Shown here piece after piece: positions 1-6,013 of a stretch of 6,122 nucleotides of DNA. This DNA comes from Thermoplasmatales archaeon (GTDB lineage Archaea > Thermoplasmatota > Thermoplasmata > Methanomassiliicoccales > Methanomethylophilaceae), in NCBI GenBank assembly GCA_012522645.1, contig JAAYKC010000061.1, positions 1 to 6,122 of the forward strand, read 5' to 3'. The first letter of the stretch is position 1. The number at the start of each line of letters is the position of its first letter. The notes beneath the pieces were generated by a model. That model worked only from the letters and a program-made list of their open reading frames with translations, had not been told where the DNA came from and did not search any database. The position numbers and the translations under genes were made by a program.

Positions 1-680
1 ACCCTGCAGCCGCCGGAGACGTACCTTTCGTACTCCGAGGCTAGCCTCTCTTTTATGTCCCTGCCCACGCGCCTTACGGATGTGTCAGCATACCTCAGGC
101 TGTCGTCCATCCTCGCCGAGATGTCGGATGTGTCCTCCGGCATGATCCCGCGGGATACGGCGAATTCCCTGTCGAGATCCATATCGGAGGCTATGCTGCC
201 CCTGTGGTCTCTGTCGAAGGACTCGAAGAGCCCTTCATTCTCGATATGGAATACGAATCCGCAGCAACGATAGTCCTGGGCGGCGCAGATCTTCTGCGCA
301 TACAGATGGTGGGTAACGGGCTGGGAGCTCACTGATGTAAGACCCAGTTCCTTTGCATGATCGAACATCCTCCCGGAGATGCGGCTCATGAGAGAACGGT
401 TGCGATACTCCCTGCACACGATGCCCATGCTGAGCTCCATGGAGCCCTGCAGCAACGGTGAGGAGGTAAGTGCCACATGAGCGGCGACGCTGCCGTTCCC
501 GTCAACGGCGACCATCGATGTCATGTCGCCTCTGCTGCATGCCTCGTAGAACCGATCGGCATCATAGATCAGCTTGTAGGGATACCTGTCGCCGTACTCG
601 CCCCTGACGCACCGTGCGACGCCCGCCGCCTCCTCACGCTCCGTGAGATGGAAATCGAATTCCGTGTCCTCTGCGGTCAT
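1..680 (-). CDS. GNAT-family N-acetyltransferase-like protein (C-terminus beyond window)
   Basis: An open frame runs from ATG (680-678) off the left edge, giving 226 codons without a stop. Residues about 10-145 resemble a GNAT acetyltransferase: an N-terminal ExxGVARCV..YG..YPY region, a strand with MVAVDGNGSVAAHVAL (56-71), a strand with MELSMGIV (81-88), then YRNRSLMSRI (92-101), which aligns with the acetyl-CoA loop and following helix, and a late SQPVTHHLYAQK (119-130) as in GNATs that bind acetyl-CoA. The loop is unusual because the usual glycines (R-G-x-G-L) are replaced by Asn and Ser, so acetyl-CoA binding may be altered. Residues about 150-226 form a charged extension that I do not recognise. 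The start is supported by an in-frame TGA upstream near 720 with no other start between; GAGGG at 684-688 is a Shine-Dalgarno only 3 bases from ATG, which is close. Substrate unknown. It lies 102 bases past the exporter operon and may be transcribed separately. GNAT fold is likely; activity is uncertain. Confidence 0.72.
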   Translation of the reverse strand, partial: MTAEDTEFDFHLTEREEAAGVARCVRGEYGDRYPYKLIYDADRFYEACSRGDMTSMVAVDGNGSVAAHVALTSSPLLQGSMELSMGIVCREYRNRSLMSRISGRMFDHAKELGLTSVSSQPVTHHLYAQKICAAQDYRCCGFVFHIENEGLFESFDRDHRGSIASDMDLDREFAVSRGIMPEDTSDISARMDDSLRYADTSVRRVGRDIKERLASEYERYVSGGCR

Positions 681-782
681 ATGCCCTCTTTCGGGACCGG
701 CCGGTGTTCACGGGCCCGTTCCGCGGACCCGGTATGCCGTTCCGGCTCTTTAAGCGTTGGACCCCGGCGTTACGCCGTCATC
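681..782. other. Intergenic region with three perfect GC-rich palindromes
   Basis: This is the gap between the exporter operon stop and the acetyltransferase start. Reading the plus strand, it contains ACCGGCCGGT (696-705), ACGGGCCCGT (710-719) and TCCGCGGA (720-727), each a perfect palindrome, plus CGGCG-TTA-CGCCG (765-777), a possible small hairpin just after the stop of the second transporter gene. None is followed by a T-run on the minus strand, so no standard terminator is visible. A weak A/T-rich element (minus-strand CTTAAAGA, around 746-753) is the only TATA-like sequence. The palindromes would then lie in the 5' leader of the acetyltransferase gene. Confidence 0.45.
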
Positions 783-2600
783 TCAATCCGCCGGCGCGTC
801 CTCGAACTGGCTGTTGTACAGCTCCATGTAATCCCCTCCCCGTGCCAGGAGCTCCTCGTGGGTCCCCTGCTCGACGATGTTGCCGTCCTTCATCAGCAGT
901 ATCATGTCCGAGTTCTTTATCGTGGACAGGCGGTGCGCTATCACGAATGACGTGCGTCCCGTCATCATCGAGTCCATGGCGTTCTGGATCATCCTCTCCG
1001 TCCTCGTGTCCACGGAGCTCGTGGCCTCGTCCAATATCAGCATCGGGGCGTTCTCCACTATCGCCCTTGCGATGGTGATCTGCTGCCTCTGCCCCACCGA
1101 GAGGGATGAGGTGCTGTCAAGAACGGTGTCATAGCCGTTTGGCAGCGTCCTTATGAAGTGGTCCACTCCCACCGCTGTGCAGGCTTTGACTATCTCCTCC
1201 TCCGTCGCATCCGTCTTGGAATAGGCGATATTCTCCCTCACGGTCCCGTTGAATATCCACGTGTCCTGCAGAACCATACAGAACAGGTCGTGGACGTCAC
1301 TGCGGCTCATGTCCTTTACCGACACCCCGTCGATGAGGATGTCCCCGCTGTCCGCCTCATAGAACCGCATGAGAAGATTCACTACAGTGGTCTTCCCCGC
1401 TCCCGTGGGCCCGACGATCGCCACCTTCTGACCCGGTTCCACCTTGGCCGAGAATCCGCGGATGACCTCCTTCCCGGGAACGTAGCTGAAGTGAACGTCC
1501 CTGAACTCCACATGACCCTTCACATCGGCGATCCTGACGGTATCCTCCGGCTCCTCGGGGAGCTCCTCCTCCTCGATGAACTCGAACACCCTCTCAGCCG
1601 CAGCGGCCACGGACTGCATGCCCGTGAATGCCTGTGCCATCTGGGACAGCGGCTGGGTGAACAGACGTACGTAGATCATGAATGCGACGATCGTTCCTAT
1701 CCTTATGTCCCCGGATATTACCATCATCGCACCCACTATGCAGACCATCACGTAGCCGAAGTTGCCGATGAAGTTCATCAGCGGCATCATCAGGCCCGAC
1801 ATGAACTGGGACATGAACGCGCTGTCGGCCAATCCCTCGTTTATGGAGTCGAACCTCTCGGAGGCCGCCTTCTGCCCGTTGTACACCTTTACCACATCGT
1901 GGGCGGAGTATGTCTCGGTCACATGGCCGTTCATCTCGCCGAGGAACTTCTGCTGGGCGACGAAGTACTTCTGGGAGTACCTTATGATAAGCATCATGAG
2001 CACGAAACCGGCGATGCTCGACAGCACCGTGACGATCATGAGCGTGAAATTGGTGTACGCCATCATCACCAGGGAGCCGAGGAGCATCGTCAGGGACGTT
2101 ATCAGCATCCCTATGCTCTGGTTCATCGACTGGCCCAGCGTGTCCACGTCGTTGGTGGTGCGGCTCAGGATGTCCCCTTTGCTGGAACTGTCGAAGTACT
2201 TCAGCGGCAGAAGGTTTATCTTCTTCGAGATGTCGGTACGGAACTTCGATGCGGTCCTCTGCGACACCGTGGCGAGCATGTAGTTCTGAAGGAACGACAG
2301 GACTGCGCTTGCGGCGTATATCGCTATCAGGAAGATGCCTATCTCCCAGATCGCGCCCATGTCGACGTGGCCGGCCAATATGCCGTCGCTTATCAGATTC
2401 GTTATGTCGCTGACCTTGTTCGGTCCGATGAGTATGAATACCGTGCCGATGAACGCGAATAATATCGCCGCCCAAACGACGATCCTGTACCTCCCCATGT
2501 AAGCGAACAGCTTCTTCCATGCGTTACCGAGGGCCTTCGGTTTCTCCGCCGGCGCCCTTCCGCGGCCGGGGGGTCCTCTCCCGGGACCTCCGGGCCTCAT
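783..2600 (-). CDS. ABC exporter half-transporter, subunit with the catalytic Walker B Glu
   Basis: A 605-residue membrane-ATPase fusion of the multidrug/lipid exporter type (type IV ABC exporter), predicted in the cytoplasmic membrane. After a Gly/Pro/Arg-rich cytoplasmic N-terminus (1-20), about six membrane helices occupy residues 38-320, with an IRYSQKYF..Q intracellular loop. The nucleotide-binding domain follows: aromatic A-loop Tyr373, Walker A GPTGAGKTT (397-405), Q-loop Gln445, signature LSVGQ (500-504) instead of LSGGQ, Walker B LILDE with Asp524 and catalytic Glu525, and H-loop His556. The degenerate signature together with an intact Walker B/H-loop is the usual mark of the active member of a heterodimer. 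The partner is the gene just upstream: its TGA overlaps this ATG (ATGA), and GAGGAG at 2609-2614 gives a ribosome site 8 bases from the ATG. Substrate cannot be read from sequence; drug or lipid efflux is the family's usual job. It ends in TGA. Confidence 0.95.
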   Translation of the reverse strand: MRPGGPGRGPPGRGRAPAEKPKALGNAWKKLFAYMGRYRIVVWAAILFAFIGTVFILIGPNKVSDITNLISDGILAGHVDMGAIWEIGIFLIAIYAASAVLSFLQNYMLATVSQRTASKFRTDISKKINLLPLKYFDSSSKGDILSRTTNDVDTLGQSMNQSIGMLITSLTMLLGSLVMMAYTNFTLMIVTVLSSIAGFVLMMLIIRYSQKYFVAQQKFLGEMNGHVTETYSAHDVVKVYNGQKAASERFDSINEGLADSAFMSQFMSGLMMPLMNFIGNFGYVMVCIVGAMMVISGDIRIGTIVAFMIYVRLFTQPLSQMAQAFTGMQSVAAAAERVFEFIEEEELPEEPEDTVRIADVKGHVEFRDVHFSYVPGKEVIRGFSAKVEPGQKVAIVGPTGAGKTTVVNLLMRFYEADSGDILIDGVSVKDMSRSDVHDLFCMVLQDTWIFNGTVRENIAYSKTDATEEEIVKACTAVGVDHFIRTLPNGYDTVLDSTSSLSVGQRQQITIARAIVENAPMLILDEATSSVDTRTERMIQNAMDSMMTGRTSFVIAHRLSTIKNSDMILLMKDGNIVEQGTHEELLARGGDYMELYNSQFEDAPAD

Positions 2601-4348
2601 GACATCAACTCCTCTTCCGAGAGCTGGGACAGTGCGATGTTCCTGTAGACCTCGCAGCTTCTCAGCAGATCCTTGTGCCTGCCCGCTCCGGCCACGTGAC
2701 CCTCGTCCAGGACCACGATCGTGTCGGCATCCATCACCGTGCCTATCCTTTGTGCCACGATCAGATTTGTGACACCGGAGGTCTCCTTCCTCAGGGCATC
2801 CCTGAGGACCCTGTCCGTCTTGTAATCCAGAGCAGAGAACGAATCGTCGAAGATGTAGAATTCCGGTCTCCTGTTGACGGCGCGCGCTATGGACAGGCGC
2901 TGCTTCTGCCCGCCGGACAGATTCGTGCCGCTCTCGGATATCTGCCCTTCGTACCCGTCCTCCATCCTCTCGACGAAATCCTTGCCCTGAGCGATGGCGA
3001 CGGCCCTCTTCACATCCTCAGCCGTCCTCAGGCCGCTTATGTCCCCGTAGTTGACGTTGCTGGAGACCGTGCCGGAGAATATCGTCGCCTTCTGGGGCAC
3101 ATACCCGATCTTGCTGTGGAGCGTTTCCAGATCGTACTCGCGTATGTCCACGCCGTCGATGAGTATCTGCCCTTCCGTTACATCATAGAATCTCGGCACG
3201 AGGTTGATCAGCGTGCTCTTGCCGCTGCCGGTGGATCCTATGAACGCCACCGTGTCCCCTTTGCCTGCTTTGAAGCTCACGTCCTCCAGGACGCTCTCCG
3301 CCGCCCCGGGATATCTGAAGGAAACATTCCTGAACTCGATCTCCCCCTCCCTGCCTGCCGGGGAGGCTCTCACAGTGCCGCTCCTGATCGAAGGTTCCGT
3401 ATCTATGACCTCCTCTATGCGTCTTGCCGCCACTCCCGCACGGGGGATGATCATGAAGATGACGATCATCATCATGAACGATATGACCACCTGCATCGCA
3501 TAGGATGAGAAGACGATCATGTCCGAGAACATCACGAACTCTGTGCCTGTTCCGACGGCGGCCGCTATCAGGATCCCGCCGATTATGTATATCGAGAGTG
3601 CCAGCAGGTTCATTACCGAGCTCACGATCGGCATCATTACGGACATAACACGGCCGGTGAAGAGGTTCGTGGATGTCAGGTCCTTGTTGGCCTTCTCGGA
3701 TTTCGCCTCCTGGTAGCTCTCCGCATTGTATGCGCGTATGACCCTGACGCCTGTGAGGCCTTCCTCGGTTATGCTGTTGACATTGTCCGTCAGCCTCTGT
3801 ATTATCTTGAAACGGGGCACCACAAGATACATGACCACGGATATCGTCAGCATCAGAACGATGACGGCCACTGCCGTTGCCAAGGTCCAGTACATCTCCT
3901 TGGTGGAGATCTTCATGATCGCCCATACGGCCATCACCGGCGCCTTCATCATGACCTGCATCCCCATGGCGAAGGCCGTCTGGACCTGCGTCACATCGTT
4001 GGTGGAGCGGGTGATCAGGCTGGCCAGGGAGAACTTGCCCGTCTCCGCCTTGGAGAACTCACCCACTTTATCGAACTGCAGTTTGCGCAGACGGTGCGCC
4101 AGGGATGCGGCGATGTATGCCGCGACGGCACCCACAAGGATCGCCGCGAGAAGGCTGCCGAACGCGGCTCCCAGCATGGGCCACCCTTCGTTCAGCACCT
4201 GTTCCACAGTCCCGCCCGTGTTCAGCAGCATGGTGATCTCCGACATGTACCCCGGGATCTCCAATTCCAGGAAGACCTGAAGGCATATCAGCACGAAGCA
4301 CACTGCAACAAAGAACCACTCCTTCCTGTTGATGTATTTGAAGATCAA
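2597..4348 (-). CDS. ABC exporter half-transporter, subunit with degenerate ATPase residues
   Basis: A 583-residue half-transporter. About six membrane helices span residues 10-303 (the last two Met-rich), followed by an ATPase domain: A-loop Tyr346, Walker A GSTGSGKST (371-379), Q-loop Gln419, canonical signature LSGGQ (477-481), and Walker B FYIFDD. Two catalytic residues are replaced: the Walker B Glu is Asp502, and the H-loop His is Gln533 (VAQR). This makes its own ATP site degenerate, while its intact LSGGQ would complete the active site of the partner encoded next. That asymmetry is known from heterodimeric exporters such as TM287/288 and BmrCD. The start is TTG (4348-4346): it overlaps the repressor stop (TTGA), has GAGGAGG (4356-4362) 7 bases upstream, and gives an N-terminus (MIFKYINRKEWF) of the usual length. 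It is the second gene of the MarR-led operon, so it is probably induced when the repressor is released. Ends in TGA. Confidence 0.95.
   Translation of the reverse strand: MIFKYINRKEWFFVAVCFVLICLQVFLELEIPGYMSEITMLLNTGGTVEQVLNEGWPMLGAAFGSLLAAILVGAVAAYIAASLAHRLRKLQFDKVGEFSKAETGKFSLASLITRSTNDVTQVQTAFAMGMQVMMKAPVMAVWAIMKISTKEMYWTLATAVAVIVLMLTISVVMYLVVPRFKIIQRLTDNVNSITEEGLTGVRVIRAYNAESYQEAKSEKANKDLTSTNLFTGRVMSVMMPIVSSVMNLLALSIYIIGGILIAAAVGTGTEFVMFSDMIVFSSYAMQVVISFMMMIVIFMIIPRAGVAARRIEEVIDTEPSIRSGTVRASPAGREGEIEFRNVSFRYPGAAESVLEDVSFKAGKGDTVAFIGSTGSGKSTLINLVPRFYDVTEGQILIDGVDIREYDLETLHSKIGYVPQKATIFSGTVSSNVNYGDISGLRTAEDVKRAVAIAQGKDFVERMEDGYEGQISESGTNLSGGQKQRLSIARAVNRRPEFYIFDDSFSALDYKTDRVLRDALRKETSGVTNLIVAQRIGTVMDADTIVVLDEGHVAGAGRHKDLLRSCEVYRNIALSQLSEEELMS
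2609..2614 (-). promoter_or_regulatory. Shine-Dalgarno for the second half-transporter
   Basis: Minus-strand GAGGAG, 8 bases before the ATG at 2600-2598, lies within the last codons of the preceding gene. With the ATGA overlap it supports coupled, roughly equal synthesis of the two subunits. Confidence 0.7.
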
Positions 4349-4773
4349 TTCTTGGCCTCCTCACAGAATTTGGCGTTTATCTTCATACAGGCTGATTTGA
4401 ATACGCTCAGCTCCTCTTCGGACAGGTCGGACAGGATCTCGCCCCACACTTTGTTAAGGGCATCCTCTATCGTGATGATGGCACGCTCCCCTTCATCTGT
4501 GAGCATGAGGCTGTATCTCCTGGGATCCCCGCTGTCATTCCTTACGAATCCCTTATCGATCAGCGTGCCGACGGTCCTGGTGGTTATGGACTTGTCCACC
4601 ATCAGGCATGCGGCGATCTCCTTCATCGATGCCCCGGGATTGAAGCATACGGCCATCAGATACTGCCCGCTGGATCCCTGCAGCCCCAGGGGCTCCAGCC
4701 AAAAGGTCATCCTGCTGTCCAGGTACTGCTTTATCACCCTGGGCGCTATGCGATAATCCGTTATGCTCCCCAT
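4345..4773 (-). CDS. MarR-family winged-helix transcriptional repressor
   Basis: A 142-residue protein of normal MarR length. N- and C-terminal helices (about 5-35 and 95-140) would form the dimer interface. The winged helix-turn-helix covers about 48-92: helix 2 SMKEIAACLMV, recognition helix DKSITTRTVGTLIDKGFV, then the beta-wing RNDSGDPRRYSLMLT with the conserved Asp-Pro-Arg-Arg tip and the closing LTDEG. The ATG at 4773-4771 is preferred over two in-frame upstream starts (4845 and 4815) because a perfect box A (4797-4804) lies about 27 bases before it, placing the transcript start at or next to this ATG; there is no Shine-Dalgarno, as expected of a leaderless archaeal mRNA, and the conserved fold begins soon after. 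It is first in an operon with two ABC exporter genes (4-base overlap with the next start), so it likely represses its own operon and is released by a small molecule that the exporter removes. The effector is unknown. Confidence 0.9.
   Translation of the reverse strand: MGSITDYRIAPRVIKQYLDSRMTFWLEPLGLQGSSGQYLMAVCFNPGASMKEIAACLMVDKSITTRTVGTLIDKGFVRNDSGDPRRYSLMLTDEGERAIITIEDALNKVWGEILSDLSEEELSVFKSACMKINAKFCEEAKN
4356..4362 (-). promoter_or_regulatory. Shine-Dalgarno sequence deciding a TTG start
   Basis: Minus-strand GAGGAGG ends 7 bases before the TTG start of the first half-transporter. It lies inside the last codons of the repressor gene, so the two genes are translationally coupled. Its strength and spacing justify the TTG, since no closer ATG gives a better N-terminus. 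Confidence 0.8.
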
Positions 4774-4778
4774 ATCGG

Positions 4779-4792
4779 GTTGACAAGTCAAC
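4779..4792. promoter_or_regulatory. Inverted-repeat candidate operator GTTGAC-aa-GTCAAC
   Basis: A perfect 6-bp inverted repeat with a 2-base spacer lies between the TATA box (4797-4804) and the repressor ATG (4773), covering the region where polymerase must engage. Dyads of the TTGAC/GTCAA type and this size are known targets of MarR proteins (for example the GTTGA..TCAAC half-sites of MexR). By position it is very likely where the repressor acts on its own operon; binding is inferred. Confidence 0.72.
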
Positions 4793-4796
4793 TTTG

Positions 4797-4804
4797 TATT
4801 TAAA
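4797..4804 (-). promoter_or_regulatory. Archaeal TATA box (box A) of the MarR-ABC operon
   Basis: Read on the minus strand this is TTTAAATA, an exact match to the archaeal box A consensus TTTAWATA. Its centre is about 27 bases from the ATG of the repressor gene, the normal TATA to start-site distance, which implies a leaderless transcript. This also excludes the two longer in-frame repressor starts, which would lie upstream of the promoter. Confidence 0.8.
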
Positions 4805-4846
4805 CCCCTGCTCATGCCCGTATTCCCGGGAACGTCGCTTGTCATC

Positions 4847-4868
4847 TATTTATGGTTTGGACATATAT
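4847..4868 (+). promoter_or_regulatory. Candidate promoter of the nitrogenase-like gene
   Basis: Two TATA-like elements face right: TATTTAT (4847-4853) and TATAT (4864-4868, within ACATATATTCC). The first would start a transcript near 4876 with a short leader that still carries the AGGAAG ribosome site. The second would start near the TTG itself. The sequence does not decide between them. The first fits better because it keeps the ribosome site. Confidence 0.42.
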
Positions 4869-4878
4869 TCCATCCGTC

Positions 4879-4884
4879 AGGAAG
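4879..4884 (+). promoter_or_regulatory. Shine-Dalgarno deciding the TTG start of the nitrogenase-like gene
   Basis: AGGAAG lies 7 bases before TTG (4892-4894). The resulting N-terminus MIQVAVYGKGGIGKST begins at the same point as typical NifH proteins. The longer start at 4814 would add 26 residues with no family counterpart and would lie upstream of the likely promoter. A GTG at 4886 is too close to the ribosome site. Confidence 0.75.
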
Positions 4885-4891
4885 TGTGACT

Positions 4892-6013
4892 TTGATCCAG
4901 GTGGCTGTTTACGGGAAGGGCGGGATAGGCAAATCCACTGTGTCCGCCAATGTATCCTATCTCCTGGCGGAGACGGGGCAGAAGGTGCTGCAGATTGGAT
5001 GCGACCCCAAGCACGATTCCACGCGCCTCCTCCTGGAGGGCCGGGAGCAGACCACCGTTCTGGATTACATACGGAGGACACCGCCTTACGACAGACGTCT
5101 TGAGGATGTGGTGCTGAGCGGCGTCAAAGGGGTGCAGTGCGTCGAGGCGGGAGGGCCGGAGCCCGGGATCGGGTGCGCCGGAAGGGGCATCCTGAGCACC
5201 TTCGAGACACTGAAGAACCTGGGCATAGACGACATGGGATTCGACGTGAAGCTCTATGATGTGCTGGGCGATGTGGTCTGCGGCGGATTCGCAGTGCCCC
5301 TGAGGAACGAGTATGCCGACGGCGTGTATCTCGTCACATCGGGGGAGTTCATGTCAGTGTACGCTGCGAACAACATCCTGAAGGGGATAAGGAACTTCGA
5401 CAAGGGCATTCCCAGAGTGGCGGGGATCATACTCAATCAGAGGGGGATGGAGAACGAGAGTGATATCGTGGAGAGATTCGCAGAGGCCGTCCGTCTGCCC
5501 ATAGTCGCCCGCATCCCGAGGAGCGGGCTCTTCGCCAAGGCGGAATCCGCGGGACGGACCCTGGCGGAGCTGTATCCGGATTCAGATGCTGCAAAGGAGT
5601 TCGAAAAGATCGCGGCGCACATCATGAGCATAAAGGATGACAGGGCAGAGCTCCTGGAATCAAGACCCCTGAATGATGCTCAGATGGAGATGATCGCCAA
5701 AGGAGACCGGGTCACCGGGGAACCGGAGGGCGGCGGATCAGGACCGGAAGGGTGCCGGGTCTGCATTAAGAGGCCCCCGGAGAAGAGAGCGACCACGGAG
5801 AAGAGGATAATATCATCATGCGCCACAGTCGGAGCGGTTTACGGATGCCTGTCCGTATCCGATGCGGTGACCGTGCTGCACGGGCCCAGGAGCTGCGCCC
5901 ACATCATGTCGGCACTGAAGAGCATAGCCGAGATCAAGAAGGGACGGAGCACGGACCTTCAGTCCCTGAGGATCCACTCCACGGAGATGGACGATACGGT
6001 ATCCGTCTTCTGA
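4892..6013 (+). CDS. NifH-NifD-like fusion (nitrogenase-like reductase), interrupted by in-frame TGA
   Basis: Using the TTG start, 373 codons precede TGA (6011-6013). Residues 1 to about 270 are a NifH-type ATPase, a homodimeric protein that passes electrons through a [4Fe-4S] cluster: Walker A GKGGIGKST (8-16), IGCDPKHDST (35-44), cluster ligands Cys95 (GIGCAGRG) and Cys130 (DVVCGGFA), and switch II YDVLGD (122-127). A Gly-rich linker (276-287) and a CxxC (Cys288, Cys291) lead into a NifD-type catalytic domain: Cys310 in SSCATVGAVYG and Cys335 in HGPRSCAH match two of the conserved cluster-binding cysteines. The frame then meets TGA at the first Gly of the family's F-G-G, yet continues NifD-like beyond. 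No other lesion is visible. Group IV nitrogenase-like enzymes reduce tetrapyrroles (F430, chlorophyll), sulfur compounds or unknown substrates; I cannot assign one here. A true nitrogenase is unlikely without separate nifD and nifK. The product as written would lack most of its catalytic domain. Confidence 0.85.
   Translation: MIQVAVYGKGGIGKSTVSANVSYLLAETGQKVLQIGCDPKHDSTRLLLEGREQTTVLDYIRRTPPYDRRLEDVVLSGVKGVQCVEAGGPEPGIGCAGRGILSTFETLKNLGIDDMGFDVKLYDVLGDVVCGGFAVPLRNEYADGVYLVTSGEFMSVYAANNILKGIRNFDKGIPRVAGIILNQRGMENESDIVERFAEAVRLPIVARIPRSGLFAKAESAGRTLAELYPDSDAAKEFEKIAAHIMSIKDDRAELLESRPLNDAQMEMIAKGDRVTGEPEGGGSGPEGCRVCIKRPPEKRATTEKRIISSCATVGAVYGCLSVSDAVTVLHGPRSCAHIMSALKSIAEIKKGRSTDLQSLRIHSTEMDDTVSVF
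5717..5752 (+). other. Gly-rich interdomain linker between NifH-like and NifD-like domains
   Basis: Codons 276-287 encode GEPEGGGSGPEG, a flexible, low-complexity joint between a complete NifH C-terminus (ending in the typical RPLNDAQMEM helix) and the NifD-like part. It has the look of a natural domain linker rather than a chance fusion. Confidence 0.7.

Noticed and set aside
235..417. Short minus-strand open frame of 60 codons
   Set aside because: It is out of frame inside the acetyltransferase gene, whose own frame is open from 680 to the left edge and shows family motifs.
765..777. Hairpin CGGCG-TTA-CGCCG just after the transporter stop as an intrinsic terminator
   Set aside because: There is no T-run after it on the minus strand and the stem is only 5 bp, so it does not meet the form of a terminator.
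477..950. Plus-strand open frame of 157 codons
   Set aside because: It crosses the acetyltransferase start, the intergenic region and the transporter 3' end on the opposite strand; low-complexity shadow with no recognisable domain.
1158..2462. Long plus-strand open frame (434 codons), His/Arg-rich
   Set aside because: It is antisense to the second half-transporter, whose motifs are unmistakable. Its composition is that of a shadow frame in GC-rich DNA, and it matches no family I know.
3448..3484. ATCATG/GATGAC-like short repetition on the plus strand
   Set aside because: It is the reverse complement of Met/Ile-rich codons in the last membrane helix of the first half-transporter, not an independent repeat.
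4774..4845. 24-residue N-terminal extension of the MarR protein (starts at 4845 or 4815)
   Set aside because: These starts are upstream of the TATA box and the candidate operator, and MarR proteins begin close to the ATG at 4773.
4814..4891. 26-residue N-terminal extension of the nitrogenase-like protein from the ATG at 4814
   Set aside because: NifH proteins begin at the equivalent of the TTG at 4892, which has a good ribosome site. The extension covers the probable promoter.
6011..6013. TGA as pyrrolysine-type recoding
   Set aside because: Pyrrolysine uses TAG, not TGA, and the family residue at this position is Gly, so this known methanogen recoding does not explain the stop.
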